Assembly: GCF_001045455.1 (NCBI RefSeq) | Contig: NZ_LFNE01000001.1 | Span: forward strand, 310,001-374,000 | Direction: 5' to 3' | DNA from: Chryseobacterium sp. FH2 | GTDB lineage: Bacteria; Bacteroidota; Bacteroidia; Flavobacteriales; Weeksellaceae | DNA length: 64,000 bases | In this document: in pieces, positions 52,944 through 61,488 of the stretch | How positions within the stretch are numbered: position 1 is the stretch's first letter | How the letters are laid out: the number at the start of each line of letters is the position of its first letter | Notes under the pieces: model-generated | What the model was told of the DNA's origin: nothing | Seen by the model: the letters and a program-made list of their open reading frames with translations, nothing else | Database searches by the model: none | Made by a program: the position numbers and the translations under genes

Positions 52944-53183
52944 TTAACATTTAATATCGTTGAAATCCTGCTGCGCATCAAGGAATTCAGCAACCGTATT
53001 ATAATTTGAAGCTTGTAACCAATAAACAGCTCCACATGGCGCGATACATTGTATCCATTGAGCGGGTAATTTGAACGTGATTGTTTCTTTTTCAATCTCA
53101 GGTTTGCTCTCTACAAGATCTTTTGCATTCATCATTATTCCTGTGATCCCAAATAATGAGGCTAATAAAATAATTTTTTTCAT
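52944..53183 (-). CDS. Small secreted peptide with paired cysteines
   Basis: The 79-residue product has a signal-like N-terminus (about 1-20: IILLASLFGITGIMM) and a mature part with WIQCIAPCGAVYWLQ and a C-terminal Cys. Three cysteines and an aromatic core suggest a small disulphide-bonded or peptide-like product. No family recognised. It lies directly upstream of the GLPGLI gene on the same strand. Confidence 0.7.
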   Translation of the reverse strand: MKKIILLASLFGITGIMMNAKDLVESKPEIEKETITFKLPAQWIQCIAPCGAVYWLQASNYNTVAEFLDAQQDFNDIKC

Positions 53184-53345
53184 AATGTTTTTAGAATGTT
53201 AAAATTAAAAAAAATAACTAATTGAAATTGCTATGCATAAAAATTTCATTACAAAAATTGAAAATAATTTTGTTTAACCTATGTGTTTCATACATAAAGA
53301 ATGTACATTATTACTTTTTTAGTATTTTTGACTAAAATCTTCAAA

Positions 53346-53726
53346 ATGTATATAAAGACAGACCAAATAAGAAAGCTGAGAAGGGAAAAAGATTTCTCTT
53401 AGGAATATATGGTAGAAATGCTAGATCTTTCTCAGTTTCAATATTCAAGGATTGAAAACGGAGAATGCAGCATAGATTTGGAGAAAACAAGTAAAATTGC
53501 AGAAGTTTTGGGTACTAATCCATTAGATATTATAGAGTTTTCGGATAAACAAGCTTTTTTTAATTGTTCACAATCAGGCAATATGAATGTCATTAACAAT
53601 AATGAAAGTTTTGAGAAAGAAAGAGAAGCTTATCTTGTACAAATAAAAGAGCTAAAAGAAGATAAAGAATTTCTGAAGCAGGAAAATTTATCCTTAAAGA
53701 AAATGTTAGAGAAACTGGTAAAATGA
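53346..53726 (+). pseudogene. XRE-family regulator with an in-frame amber codon in the helix-turn-helix
   Basis: From the ATG at 53346 the frame encodes MYIKTDQIRKLRREKDFS, then TAG at 53400-53402, then EYMVEMLDLSQFQYSRIENG. These two parts together form an ordinary HTH_3 domain; the stop stands where Gln is usual. Without it the gene would encode 126 residues, ending in a coiled coil (KELKEDKEFLKQENLSLKKM). A start at 53409 would give 105 residues lacking helix 1 of the DNA-binding domain. Reading error, recent nonsense mutation or a functional short form are all possible. It overlaps nth by 4 bases. Confidence 0.82.
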
Positions 53727-54343
53727 CAAAAAAGCAAAGAGCAGAGCTCGTTCAGGTTGAATTAGAAAAATTATATCCTGAAGTTCCTATTCCGTTAGAT
53801 CATACGAATGCTTATACTTTAATGGTTGCTGTTGCGCTTTCTGCACAGACGACCGACAAAAAAGTGAATCAGGTAACACCCAAACTTTTCAAAGTAGCAG
53901 GAACACCTGAAAAAATGGCAAAATTGGAGGTTGAAGAAATCAGGGAGCTCATCAAAGAAATAGGGCTCTCAAATACAAAAGCCAAAAACCTAAAGAGGAT
54001 GGCAGAGCTTTTATTGGAAAGGCACAATGGAGTAGTGCCTCAAACATACGAAGAGCTGGAAGCTTTACCGGGTGTTGGCCATAAAACAGCTTCTGTGGTG
54101 ATGAGCCAGGGCTTCGGGTTTCCTGCTTTCCCTGTTGATACGCACATTCACAGACTGATGACCCAATGGAAGCTTACTTCAGGAAAAAACGTAATAGAAA
54201 CGGAGCGGGATGCTAAAAATATTTGGAAAGAAGAGGTTTGGAATAAACTTCACTTACAAATTATTTTCTACGGAAGAGAATATTCTCCTGCGAGAGGAAA
54301 GGGGGAAAAGGATTTTATTACAAAAATGATGTTTGAGAAATAA
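53723..54343 (+). CDS. nth: Endonuclease III (Nth) without the Fe-S cluster
   Basis: The 206-residue DNA glycosylase/AP lyase has the helix-hairpin-helix LPGVGHKTA with catalytic Lys and the catalytic Asp in FPVDTHIHR. It removes oxidised pyrimidines in base-excision repair. The four C-terminal cysteines that hold the [4Fe-4S] cluster in E. coli are missing; the end reads YGREYSPARGKGEKDF. The ATG overlaps the upstream regulator's stop, so the two are coupled. Confidence 0.93.
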   Translation: MTKKQRAELVQVELEKLYPEVPIPLDHTNAYTLMVAVALSAQTTDKKVNQVTPKLFKVAGTPEKMAKLEVEEIRELIKEIGLSNTKAKNLKRMAELLLERHNGVVPQTYEELEALPGVGHKTASVVMSQGFGFPAFPVDTHIHRLMTQWKLTSGKNVIETERDAKNIWKEEVWNKLHLQIIFYGREYSPARGKGEKDFITKMMFEK

Positions 54344-54348
54344 AAATT

Positions 54349-54370
54349 CCCCCTGGAGGGGTAGATTTTT
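54349..54370 (+). terminator. Weak candidate terminator after nth
   Basis: CCCC and GGGG separated by CTGGA are followed by TAGATTTTT. The stem is short, so this is tentative. Confidence 0.4.
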
Positions 54371-54398
54371 GTAAAACAAAGACGGGGTTAATCAATAT

Positions 54399-54845
54399 TC
54401 ATACATCCAACAGTCTCCTATGATAATTGATCTGCCCCAAATGATAACTCAAATGACCGAATAAGTGAGTCAGAAAATAGCCTGTTGTCATTTTGTACCC
54501 TAAAGCTTCAAGGGGATATTCTTTTTCCAAATCATTTCCGTTGAGCTGATTCAGGGTTTTGATAACAATGTCTAATGTGCCTTCAACTTTTTCAGTTAAT
54601 TCAGTTTTTGGAATATTTTTTAAAGAAAACTCAAGTTCTCTGTTTCTTACATATCCTGAATTTCCAAGAATTGCTCCAACATAATGATTGAGATTCCCCA
54701 CCAAATGAAGGCAAAGATTACCTCCGGAATTCAAAATATTCTTATCTGTCTCCCAAAGTGATTTTTCATTTTGGTAAGACTCAATTTCTGTTTTTAATTT
54801 ATTTAAATCTCTGGCGTAAAGAGATTTTAGAGATTCTGTTATCAT
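54399..54845 (-). CDS. DinB-family protein
   Basis: The 148-residue four-helix protein has LHLVGNLNHYVG and the C-terminal HLFGHLSYHLGQINYHRRL, whose His residues are the usual metal ligands. DinB-like proteins include thiol-dependent transferases; the substrate here is unknown. Single gene, convergent with nth. Confidence 0.86.
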   Translation of the reverse strand: MITESLKSLYARDLNKLKTEIESYQNEKSLWETDKNILNSGGNLCLHLVGNLNHYVGAILGNSGYVRNRELEFSLKNIPKTELTEKVEGTLDIVIKTLNQLNGNDLEKEYPLEALGYKMTTGYFLTHLFGHLSYHLGQINYHRRLLDV

Positions 54846-54881
54846 TTTTTTTGATTAAAATTAAAGTATACATCTAAATAA

Positions 54882-54908
54882 AAAAACCACAAAAATTAAT
54901 TTGTGATT
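54882..54908 (-). terminator. Terminator of the DUF885 gene (minus strand)
   Basis: On the minus strand ATCACAAA pairs with TTTGTGGT around TTAATT and runs into seven T. It lies 19 bases past the DUF885 stop codon. Confidence 0.78.
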
Positions 54909-54926
54909 TTCATATTTTGTTGAAAT

Positions 54927-56723
54927 TTATTTCTGCTTTTTCGCCCAAAGTTCCATTTTTCTGTTTAAAACGTCTAAAGGAAGACATCCCTGACTCAAAA
55001 CTTCATCATGGAAACTTGCTAAATTGAATTTGTTTCCAAGCTCTTTCTGATATTTTTCTCTCAATTCACGGATTCTCAGGGAACCTATTTTATATCCCAA
55101 CGCCTGTCCAGGCATTGCCATATATCGTTCTACTTCAGCAGTTGCACCTGCTTCATCGTAAGAAATATTGCTTAAGAAATATTTGATGGCCTCTTCTCTT
55201 GACATTTTTCCGGAATGTAAACCTGTATCAACAACCAATCTCACGGCTCTCAACATTTGGTCACTCAAATATCCCATTTTTTGATAGGGGTCTGTATAAA
55301 GCCCGAATTCAGGGCCCAGGGTTTCACAATAATGCGCCCAGCCCTCACCATACGCTCCAAACCAGCCAAATCTCATGAATTTTGGAAGTTTTGTATTTTC
55401 CTGCTGTAAAGAAACCTGATAATGATGTCCCGGAATTGCCTCGTGTAAGAAAAGAGACTCCATTCCGGAAGTAACATTGAATTTTTCCGGATCCGGAAGT
55501 GGGACGTAGAAAATCCCGGGTCTTTTTCCATCAGGAGTTCCCTGGATATATTCTGCGCTGGCACTGGCCTCCCTGAATTTTTCCGTTTGTCTGATTTCAA
55601 ATTTTGTTTTAGGAGTTATGCTGAACATTGTTTTCAGCTTTGGAGTAATTTTCGTTAAAATCCCATTAAAAGCATCTAAAACTTCTTTTGAAGTCTTGTA
55701 AGGCATTGCTTTAGGATCTGTTTTTATATAATTGATAAATTCTTCCAACGTTCCTGTGAAGCCAACCTGCTGTTTCACTTTTTCCATTTCTGAACGGAGC
55801 ATAGCAACCTGCTGTAATCCTATTTTATTGATTTCCTCAGGTGACATATGGGTTGTCGTCCAGCTTTTTGCATAATATTGATAAATCTCCTTTCCGTTTG
55901 GTAAGCTGTTGTAACCATCTGTTTCTCTTGCCTTGGGCAGATATTCTTTTTCTAAAAACTCACCCATTTTTGTATAAGCAGGAATGATTTTCTTCGTAAT
56001 AGCATCTTTGTAAAGTGTAGAAAATTTATCTTTTTGAGCCTGTGTAAAATCTTTAGGGAATTTTTTTATGGGTCCGTAGAAAATATTTTTATCTAAATCA
56101 GTTGAGGTGATTTCCTCTGATTTCATCTGAGGAATCATTTTGATTACCAGTTTTTTAGGCAAAACAAATTTATTATTGATTCCTTCACGGAAATTGTCTT
56201 TTGCGGCATCCATCCAGTCTGGAAATTTTTCCATTCTTTTCAGCCAGTCATTATAATCTTTTTCTGTTTTAAACGGTTGGCTGCCTTCTCCGCTTCCATA
56301 CAAAGGAAAACTCAATGGAAGTCCTCCAAATTGTGTAAACGGAATATATTCCGGATGATAAGCGTAGGCTTCAATTTTATCTTTTAATGTAAAATCCAAA
56401 ACATCGTACACTACTTTATCGTCGTCGGAAAGGCTTTTGTAATCAACATTATCCAACTGTTTCTGAACCGAATTGTAAAAAGCAACTTCCCCGGAAATGA
56501 AATCTTTATCAATATTAATAGGTAGCTGATCGTTATACCTTGTATCTCCTTGAGAAGTAGCGTCTAAAGGATATAATTTAAGATATTGCTCATAATAATT
56601 TGAAGCAATGGAATCCAGATTGGATGGAGTAACTTTCGTTAGCGGAGAATCGGATTTCTTGCAGGAAGCAAGACTTATCACGAGTCCGAACCCTAAAATA
56701 CTTTTCGATAAAATGTTTTTCAT
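54927..56723 (-). CDS. DUF885-family lipoprotein (putative metallopeptidase)
   Basis: The 598-residue protein has a lipoprotein signal with lipobox LASC (Cys about 22). It has the family's metal motif HEAIPGHHYQV, GWAHYCETLG and PGQALGYKIG. DUF885 proteins resemble M32-like zinc carboxypeptidases. Substrate unknown. Single-gene unit with its own -7 element and terminator. Confidence 0.92.
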   Translation of the reverse strand: MKNILSKSILGFGLVISLASCKKSDSPLTKVTPSNLDSIASNYYEQYLKLYPLDATSQGDTRYNDQLPINIDKDFISGEVAFYNSVQKQLDNVDYKSLSDDDKVVYDVLDFTLKDKIEAYAYHPEYIPFTQFGGLPLSFPLYGSGEGSQPFKTEKDYNDWLKRMEKFPDWMDAAKDNFREGINNKFVLPKKLVIKMIPQMKSEEITSTDLDKNIFYGPIKKFPKDFTQAQKDKFSTLYKDAITKKIIPAYTKMGEFLEKEYLPKARETDGYNSLPNGKEIYQYYAKSWTTTHMSPEEINKIGLQQVAMLRSEMEKVKQQVGFTGTLEEFINYIKTDPKAMPYKTSKEVLDAFNGILTKITPKLKTMFSITPKTKFEIRQTEKFREASASAEYIQGTPDGKRPGIFYVPLPDPEKFNVTSGMESLFLHEAIPGHHYQVSLQQENTKLPKFMRFGWFGAYGEGWAHYCETLGPEFGLYTDPYQKMGYLSDQMLRAVRLVVDTGLHSGKMSREEAIKYFLSNISYDEAGATAEVERYMAMPGQALGYKIGSLRIRELREKYQKELGNKFNLASFHDEVLSQGCLPLDVLNRKMELWAKKQK

Positions 56724-56744
56724 TCTTCAGAATCTTTATGTAAA

Positions 56745-56752
56745 CAAAAATA
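56745..56752 (-). promoter_or_regulatory. Putative -7 promoter element (TATTTTTG) for the DUF885 gene
   Basis: On the minus strand the sequence is TATTTTTG, 22 bases before the start codon. Confidence 0.45.
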
Positions 56753-56839
56753 GCTATTCTTGAGATATTCCGGATTATTAATTAAAGTTGATTTTAAAAA
56801 AATACTTTTCAAAAAATTTTTCACATTCAATCAATTTTT

Positions 56840-56847
56840 TATCTTTG
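56840..56847 (+). promoter_or_regulatory. Putative -7 promoter element (TATCTTTG)
   Basis: TATCTTTG matches the Bacteroidota -7 consensus, 49 bases before the acidic-protein gene at 56896. No -33 TTG at a normal distance. Confidence 0.5.
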
Positions 56848-56895
56848 CTGAAAACGTTTAACAATCATATTATTACAGCTCTTTTTTAAGAAATA

Positions 56896-57357
56896 ATGAA
56901 AGGGATTTTAAAAATTTACCATCCGGAGGAAACGCTAAAGTACAATATTAGAAATACTTATTGCAAAGCAGTTTACAGCAATCAAAAACACTTTTTAGAA
57001 GTTGAGATTATTACGGATGACAGTGTGGATCACGTAGATGATGATTCTTTACAGTATAAATTTCCTCAGCTTTCACTTGAAGTGTTCGATTTTCCTATCG
57101 AATCATCAGAAATAGAAGGGAAAACCATCAACATCAATGATTCTGATGAAGATACTTACACAGAAGTTGATCTGTTTGATGATGAAGATGCCTATATTTA
57201 TGATAATGAGCTTTTTTTCGAGAAGAACGAAGAAGGAGAACTTCAGGTAATCTGGAAAGGAAACATTGATGATTTTTACACAGGATCGGATACTCCTATT
57301 CCTTTTAGATTAAAATGCGAATTTAAACAAGACGATATTGAGGTAGACGAAGATTAG
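56896..57357 (+). CDS. Acidic conserved hypothetical protein
   Basis: The 153-residue protein has no signal or membrane helix. It is beta-rich at the start (GILKIYHPEETLKYNIRNTY) and very rich in Asp/Glu in the middle and end, finishing DDIEVDED. I recognise no family beyond similarity to uncharacterised Flavobacteriia proteins. It has its own -7 element and stands 182 bases before exbB. Confidence 0.75.
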   Translation: MKGILKIYHPEETLKYNIRNTYCKAVYSNQKHFLEVEIITDDSVDHVDDDSLQYKFPQLSLEVFDFPIESSEIEGKTININDSDEDTYTEVDLFDDEDAYIYDNELFFEKNEEGELQVIWKGNIDDFYTGSDTPIPFRLKCEFKQDDIEVDED

Positions 57358-57499
57358 AAATAGTCTTTATGTTCAGTATTTTTTATATCAGATTTCTTTT
57401 CAAATCTATTTTGGAAAGAAATTTGCTGTTTGCAATAATATAAATTAATTTTAAGTTGTTTTTAAGCAATTTTTAAGACATCAATTAATAATATTCAAT

Positions 57500-57507
57500 T
57501 ACTTTTG
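57500..57507 (+). promoter_or_regulatory. Putative -7 promoter element (TACTTTTG) for exbB-exbD-tonB
   Basis: TACTTTTG matches TAnnTTTG, 33 bases before the exbB start codon. It would drive the three-gene energy-transducer operon. Confidence 0.5.
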
Positions 57508-57539
57508 TCGTTTAAACCTTTATTAAAATATTCACAGGA

Positions 57540-58244
57540 ATGCTGTTAACGGAACTTACTCAGATTTTATTTGCACAAATCGCTACACCTGCAGTTGCCG
57601 CAGAAGATTTAGAATTTTCATTTTGGAAAATAATGTTCCACGGGGGAGCTTTCGCTAAAATAGTGATGGTTACGGTTTTAGCACTGGGAGTGTTTTCCGT
57701 GTATCTGTTTTTTGAGCGTTTTTTCTTTATTAAAAGGCTGACTTCAAAGACGGATTCCAATTTTATGGATAATATTGAAGACTTCATCAAAGAAGGGAAA
57801 ATAGAATCGGCAGCAGATTACTGTAAAAGACAAAATTCTCCTGAAGGAAGGATTTTGGAAAAAGGAATTTCAAGATTGGGACGCCCTGTTTCTGATATTG
57901 TAAGCGCAATGGAATCTCAGGCTCAGGTAGAAGTGGCAAATATGGAGAAAAACCTGAATCTTTTGGCTGTTGTACCAAGTATTGCTCCGATGTTAGGGCT
58001 TTTAGGAACGGTTATCGGGATGATTATTGCTTTCTTTAATTTATCCCATGCAACCGGCTCGTTTTCGCCGAAAACACTATCTGAAGGTATTTATACTGCC
58101 TTGGGACAAACGGCTGTTGGTTTGGCTGTGGCTATTCCTGCAAACTTTTTCTACAATATTCTTTTAACGAGAATTGATAAGTTTGTATTGAAAGCTCAAA
58201 ATATGTCTGGAGAATTTTTAGACCTTATCAATAAACCTTTATAA
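57540..58244 (+). CDS. exbB: MotA/TolQ/ExbB proton-channel protein
   Basis: The 234-residue protein has three membrane helices: one near KIVMVTVLALGVFSVYLFF, and two C-terminal ones including LAVVPSIAPMLGLLGTVIGM and LGQTAVGLAVAIPANFF. This is the ExbB/TolQ layout. With ExbD it uses the proton gradient to power TonB. It is followed 8 bases later by exbD. Confidence 0.94.
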   Translation: MLLTELTQILFAQIATPAVAAEDLEFSFWKIMFHGGAFAKIVMVTVLALGVFSVYLFFERFFFIKRLTSKTDSNFMDNIEDFIKEGKIESAADYCKRQNSPEGRILEKGISRLGRPVSDIVSAMESQAQVEVANMEKNLNLLAVVPSIAPMLGLLGTVIGMIIAFFNLSHATGSFSPKTLSEGIYTALGQTAVGLAVAIPANFFYNILLTRIDKFVLKAQNMSGEFLDLINKPL

Positions 58245-58252
58245 TCTTTCTT

Positions 58253-58651
58253 ATGAAAATTCAAAGAAGAAATAAAGCGAATCCGGAATTCAGTTTGGCA
58301 GCGATGACAGACGTTATCTTGCTGATGTTAATCTTTTTTATGATTACATCGTCGGCTGCCAATCAGAGTGCGATTGATGTAAAATTACCTCAAGCAGGTG
58401 CTGTGGATGATAATATTCCCAACCCTTTGACGGTAAGCATCAAACCGGACGGATCATATTTTGTGGATGACAGTCCGATTACAAAAGATCAGTTGGAACC
58501 CACCATTGTAAATAAACTTACAAACCAGACAAACAGATCTTTTACGATAAGAGCGGACGAAAATACAATGCATAAAGACGTTGTTTTTGTAATGGAAATC
58601 GCTGAAAAACATAAATTTAATATTGCCATTGCAACGGTTAAAGATAAGTAG
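58253..58651 (+). CDS. exbD: ExbD/TolR biopolymer transport protein
   Basis: The 132-residue protein has one N-terminal membrane helix with the essential Asp in LAAMTDVILLMLIFFM, then a periplasmic domain. It is the proton-relay partner of ExbB. It lies between exbB and the TonB-like gene, making a complete energy-transducing set. Confidence 0.94.
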   Translation: MKIQRRNKANPEFSLAAMTDVILLMLIFFMITSSAANQSAIDVKLPQAGAVDDNIPNPLTVSIKPDGSYFVDDSPITKDQLEPTIVNKLTNQTNRSFTIRADENTMHKDVVFVMEIAEKHKFNIAIATVKDK

Positions 58652-58685
58652 CACATCCGGGACTTCCGGTAAGGATCATTTCAAG

Positions 58686-59576
58686 ATGAGAAGCCATATT
58701 ATAAACAGAGACGAGGAAAATAGAGATAAGGTAAAAAGTGCATTGCTTTCCATCCTTATCTGGTCTGCAATTTTGTTATTTGTTTTTTTATATAAATTGA
58801 AACCGGAAATTGATCAGGAACCTGAAGTAATCACCACTATGCTTGTCAATTTCGGGGATAACAGAAATGGAAACGGTATCGAAGAACCTGCAGAGCAGGA
58901 AGGCAGCTTGGCAGCAGCAACTGAAGAGGTGATTCCGGAACCTGTAGAGACACCTGTACCTGAAACAAAAACAGTTATTAAGCCGGAGCCAAAGCCGGAG
59001 CCGGAACCAAAGAAAACAGAGGTGAAGGAAAAGGTTATTACGGGAAATAATTCTAAAGTTACAGTTCCTAAAAAAGAAGAATCTAAAAAAGCAGATAAAA
59101 AAGCTACAACAGCTACAAGTTCTTCAAAAAATACGACAAAATCCGGTGCAACAACGGCTAATTCTAAAACAGGGAACGGTGACGGAAAAGGAAATGCTGC
59201 AATTGGTAACTTAATTAAAGGAAGAGGAACAAAAGCAGGAAGCCAGGGAACAGGAGACGGGATCGGAAATGCGGGAGATCCTTTAGGCGGAGACGGAAAT
59301 GGTGATAGTAAAGTAGGAATTGACCGAAAATTGATTGGCTATATTCCGGGGACGATGGGAAGAGGAGGGGCACAGCCGGCAAACAGCTGTACAGCAAGCG
59401 GAACCATTACAATTGCTTATACCGTAGATAAAGCAGGGAACGTGGTTTCAGCAAGAAGGGCTAGCGGTACGTCTGATCCATGTATTGCTTCAAATGCTAT
59501 CTCATGGGTTAAGAAATATGTAAAGGCTGAAAAAGCAAGCACATCCTCCACCGGAACATATAAAATTACATTCTAA
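58686..59576 (+). CDS. TonB-like energy transducer
   Basis: From the ATG at 58686 the protein has 296 residues. One membrane helix (SILIWSAILLFVFLYKL) precedes a Pro/Glu/Lys-rich spacer (KPEPKPEPEPKKT), a Gly/Asn-rich stretch, and a C-terminal domain with CTASGTITIAYTVDKAGNVV, the TonB-box-binding fold. It connects ExbBD to outer-membrane receptors such as the one at 19.8 kb. A start at 58623 overlapping exbD would add residues with no TonB-like features. Confidence 0.9.
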   Translation: MRSHIINRDEENRDKVKSALLSILIWSAILLFVFLYKLKPEIDQEPEVITTMLVNFGDNRNGNGIEEPAEQEGSLAAATEEVIPEPVETPVPETKTVIKPEPKPEPEPKKTEVKEKVITGNNSKVTVPKKEESKKADKKATTATSSSKNTTKSGATTANSKTGNGDGKGNAAIGNLIKGRGTKAGSQGTGDGIGNAGDPLGGDGNGDSKVGIDRKLIGYIPGTMGRGGAQPANSCTASGTITIAYTVDKAGNVVSARRASGTSDPCIASNAISWVKKYVKAEKASTSSTGTYKITF

Positions 59577-59582
59577 AAATAC

Positions 59583-59608
59583 AAAGCACTTTATTATTCA
59601 AGTGCTTT
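59583..59608. terminator. Terminator between the TonB-like gene and the convergent unknown gene
   Basis: AAAGCACTT pairs with AAGTGCTTT around an eight-base loop and runs into T. It serves the exbB-exbD-tonB operon. Confidence 0.83.
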
Positions 59609-59986
59609 TTTTATTTCGTTGATTCTGTTGATTACAGGAAGCGCGAAAATCCCGCTGGTTTGAAGATATAGCTCGTAGAATGTTTTTGCTTTATCTAAAA
59701 AGTCTTTATTGTCTGCTCCTTTACCGTTAAAATAAAAAAGATTCCCCAACATTTCATAATAATCTTTGTGATCTCTTTCCTGCCTTTCATTGACGAGCTC
59801 AATAATTTCTTCTTTTGTTTTTGACGAAATTGCTGTAAAATCAATCTTGAAAATATCTTTCATTAACGAATCAAAATCTAATTCTTTCTGCATTAAACTT
59901 TCTTCCGGTTTATCCAGAATCAGTTTTTCTAATGCTTGAGTTAACTGACGTATTAATCGTAATGTGAATTCTTTATCTGTGATCAT
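59594..59986 (-). CDS. Unknown helical protein
   Basis: The 130-residue protein is all helical and charged, with a TPR-like final part (DKAKTFYELYLQTSGIFALP). No signal peptide. It somewhat resembles uncharacterised DUF6483-type proteins, but I am not sure. Single gene, convergent with the TonB-like gene. Confidence 0.75.
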   Translation of the reverse strand: MITDKEFTLRLIRQLTQALEKLILDKPEESLMQKELDFDSLMKDIFKIDFTAISSKTKEEIIELVNERQERDHKDYYEMLGNLFYFNGKGADNKDFLDKAKTFYELYLQTSGIFALPVINRINEIKKALE

Positions 59987-60033
59987 AAGTTTGGTTTAAA
60001 TTAAGATGAAAAAATTAATATGGGATTTTAAAA

Positions 60034-61437
60034 TTATGCAAAAAATAAATATGCCAATGCGATAGAAACAATAACGCCAACTAGATCCGCCAAAAGCATG
60101 GCAATTACTGTATATCTCGTGTTCTTTATGGCTACAGCTCCAAAATAAACTGCAATCACGTAAAATGTTGTATCTGAGCTTCCCTGTAGAACCGCCGCCA
60201 ATTTTCCCTGAAAGCTGTCTGATCCGAAAGTCGACATAGTATCAACCATCATTCCGCGGGCTCCGGAACCTGACAAAGGCTTGATTAAAGCTGTCGGAAG
60301 GCCATCTACAAAGCGAGGGTCAAAATGCGCAGCATTGGCCACCCATTTCATTCCGTCAATAATAACATCAAAAACCCCTGAGGTTCTTAGCAAAGAAATT
60401 GCAATAAGCATTCCGACCAGATAAGGAATAATCTTTACACAGGTTGTGAAACCTTCTTTTGCTCCTTCAATAAAAGCATCAAAAACGTTGATTTTTTTAT
60501 AAACCGCTCCCAGAACTATTGCCAGAAAAATGAATAGAATTAACCCATTACTTAGAACTTTACTGAAATCATCCAATTGATCCTTGCTTAATTGAACTAA
60601 ATATAAAACCAGCAGGGCAATAACTGCCGAAATTCCCCCAACATAAGCGATAACAACAGGTCTTAATAAATTTATTTTTTGATACAAAGAAACAATGATC
60701 ATTGCTGCTAAAGTTGCTGCAAAGGTTGCAATCATACACGGAAGAAATATATCTGTCGGTGTTTTTGATCCCATTGAAGCCCGGATTGCAATAATAGAAA
60801 CCGGAATCAAAGTCATTCCTCCGGCGTGAAGGCAAAGGAACATAATTTGGGAATTACTTGCCGTGTCTTTATTGGGATTTAAGGTTTGCAGGCTTTCCAT
60901 GGCTTTTAAACCAAAGGGTGTTGCGGCATTATCCAGCCCTAAGAGATTTGCGCTGAAGTTCATCAGCATATGCCCGAAAGCGGGATGGTTTTTAGGGATA
61001 TCAGGAAATAATTTCGAAAAAAATGGCTGGATTAGCCTACTTAAAAGATTGATTCCGCCGGCTTTTTCCGCGATGCTCATAAACCCCATGAATAAGGTCA
61101 TAATTCCAATTAATCCAAGACAAATTTTTACGGCAGTTTCAGAAGTTCCGATAACGCCGTCTGCTTCCTGAACGCGGTAAACTTTTACCTCTTGTTGTAA
61201 AGAATCTGTTTTATAGTGAATTCTGCTGTCTGCAAAATTGGTTTTTTTCATCAAACTGTCCCGGACGACAGGAGAAAGTGTATTCATTTTTTGTGTTGCA
61301 ATCTGTACAGTATCGCCGCCTTTTCCTACAACCATATCGTTGAAAATGGTTTTATAATGACTTGATGAGACGTATTTTATACTTGCAATAGCAATGGCAA
61401 TAATAATAAAAGCCGACCAAATTCTGCTGAGAACCAT
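60034..61437 (-). CDS. SpmAB-type nucleoside-recognition membrane protein
   Basis: The 467-residue protein has about ten membrane helices in two halves. Each half carries the nucleoside-recognition (Gate) domain; the first has ANLLGLDNAATPFGLKAM, the SpmA mark, and the second resembles SpmB (LIKPLSGSGARGMMVD). In Bacillus the two are separate proteins tied to spore maturation; this organism group does not sporulate, so the substrate is unknown. Confidence 0.92.
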   Translation of the reverse strand: MVLSRIWSAFIIIAIAIASIKYVSSSHYKTIFNDMVVGKGGDTVQIATQKMNTLSPVVRDSLMKKTNFADSRIHYKTDSLQQEVKVYRVQEADGVIGTSETAVKICLGLIGIMTLFMGFMSIAEKAGGINLLSRLIQPFFSKLFPDIPKNHPAFGHMLMNFSANLLGLDNAATPFGLKAMESLQTLNPNKDTASNSQIMFLCLHAGGMTLIPVSIIAIRASMGSKTPTDIFLPCMIATFAATLAAMIIVSLYQKINLLRPVVIAYVGGISAVIALLVLYLVQLSKDQLDDFSKVLSNGLILFIFLAIVLGAVYKKINVFDAFIEGAKEGFTTCVKIIPYLVGMLIAISLLRTSGVFDVIIDGMKWVANAAHFDPRFVDGLPTALIKPLSGSGARGMMVDTMSTFGSDSFQGKLAAVLQGSSDTTFYVIAVYFGAVAIKNTRYTVIAMLLADLVGVIVSIALAYLFFA

Positions 61438-61488
61438 TTGATTAAATTAAAATTTTAGAAAAGATAATAAATTAAATTTAATGAAAAA

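Noticed and set aside
60034-61437. Sporulation function for the SpmAB-type protein
   Set aside because: Bacteroidota do not sporulate and no other sporulation gene is present; the name reflects family only.
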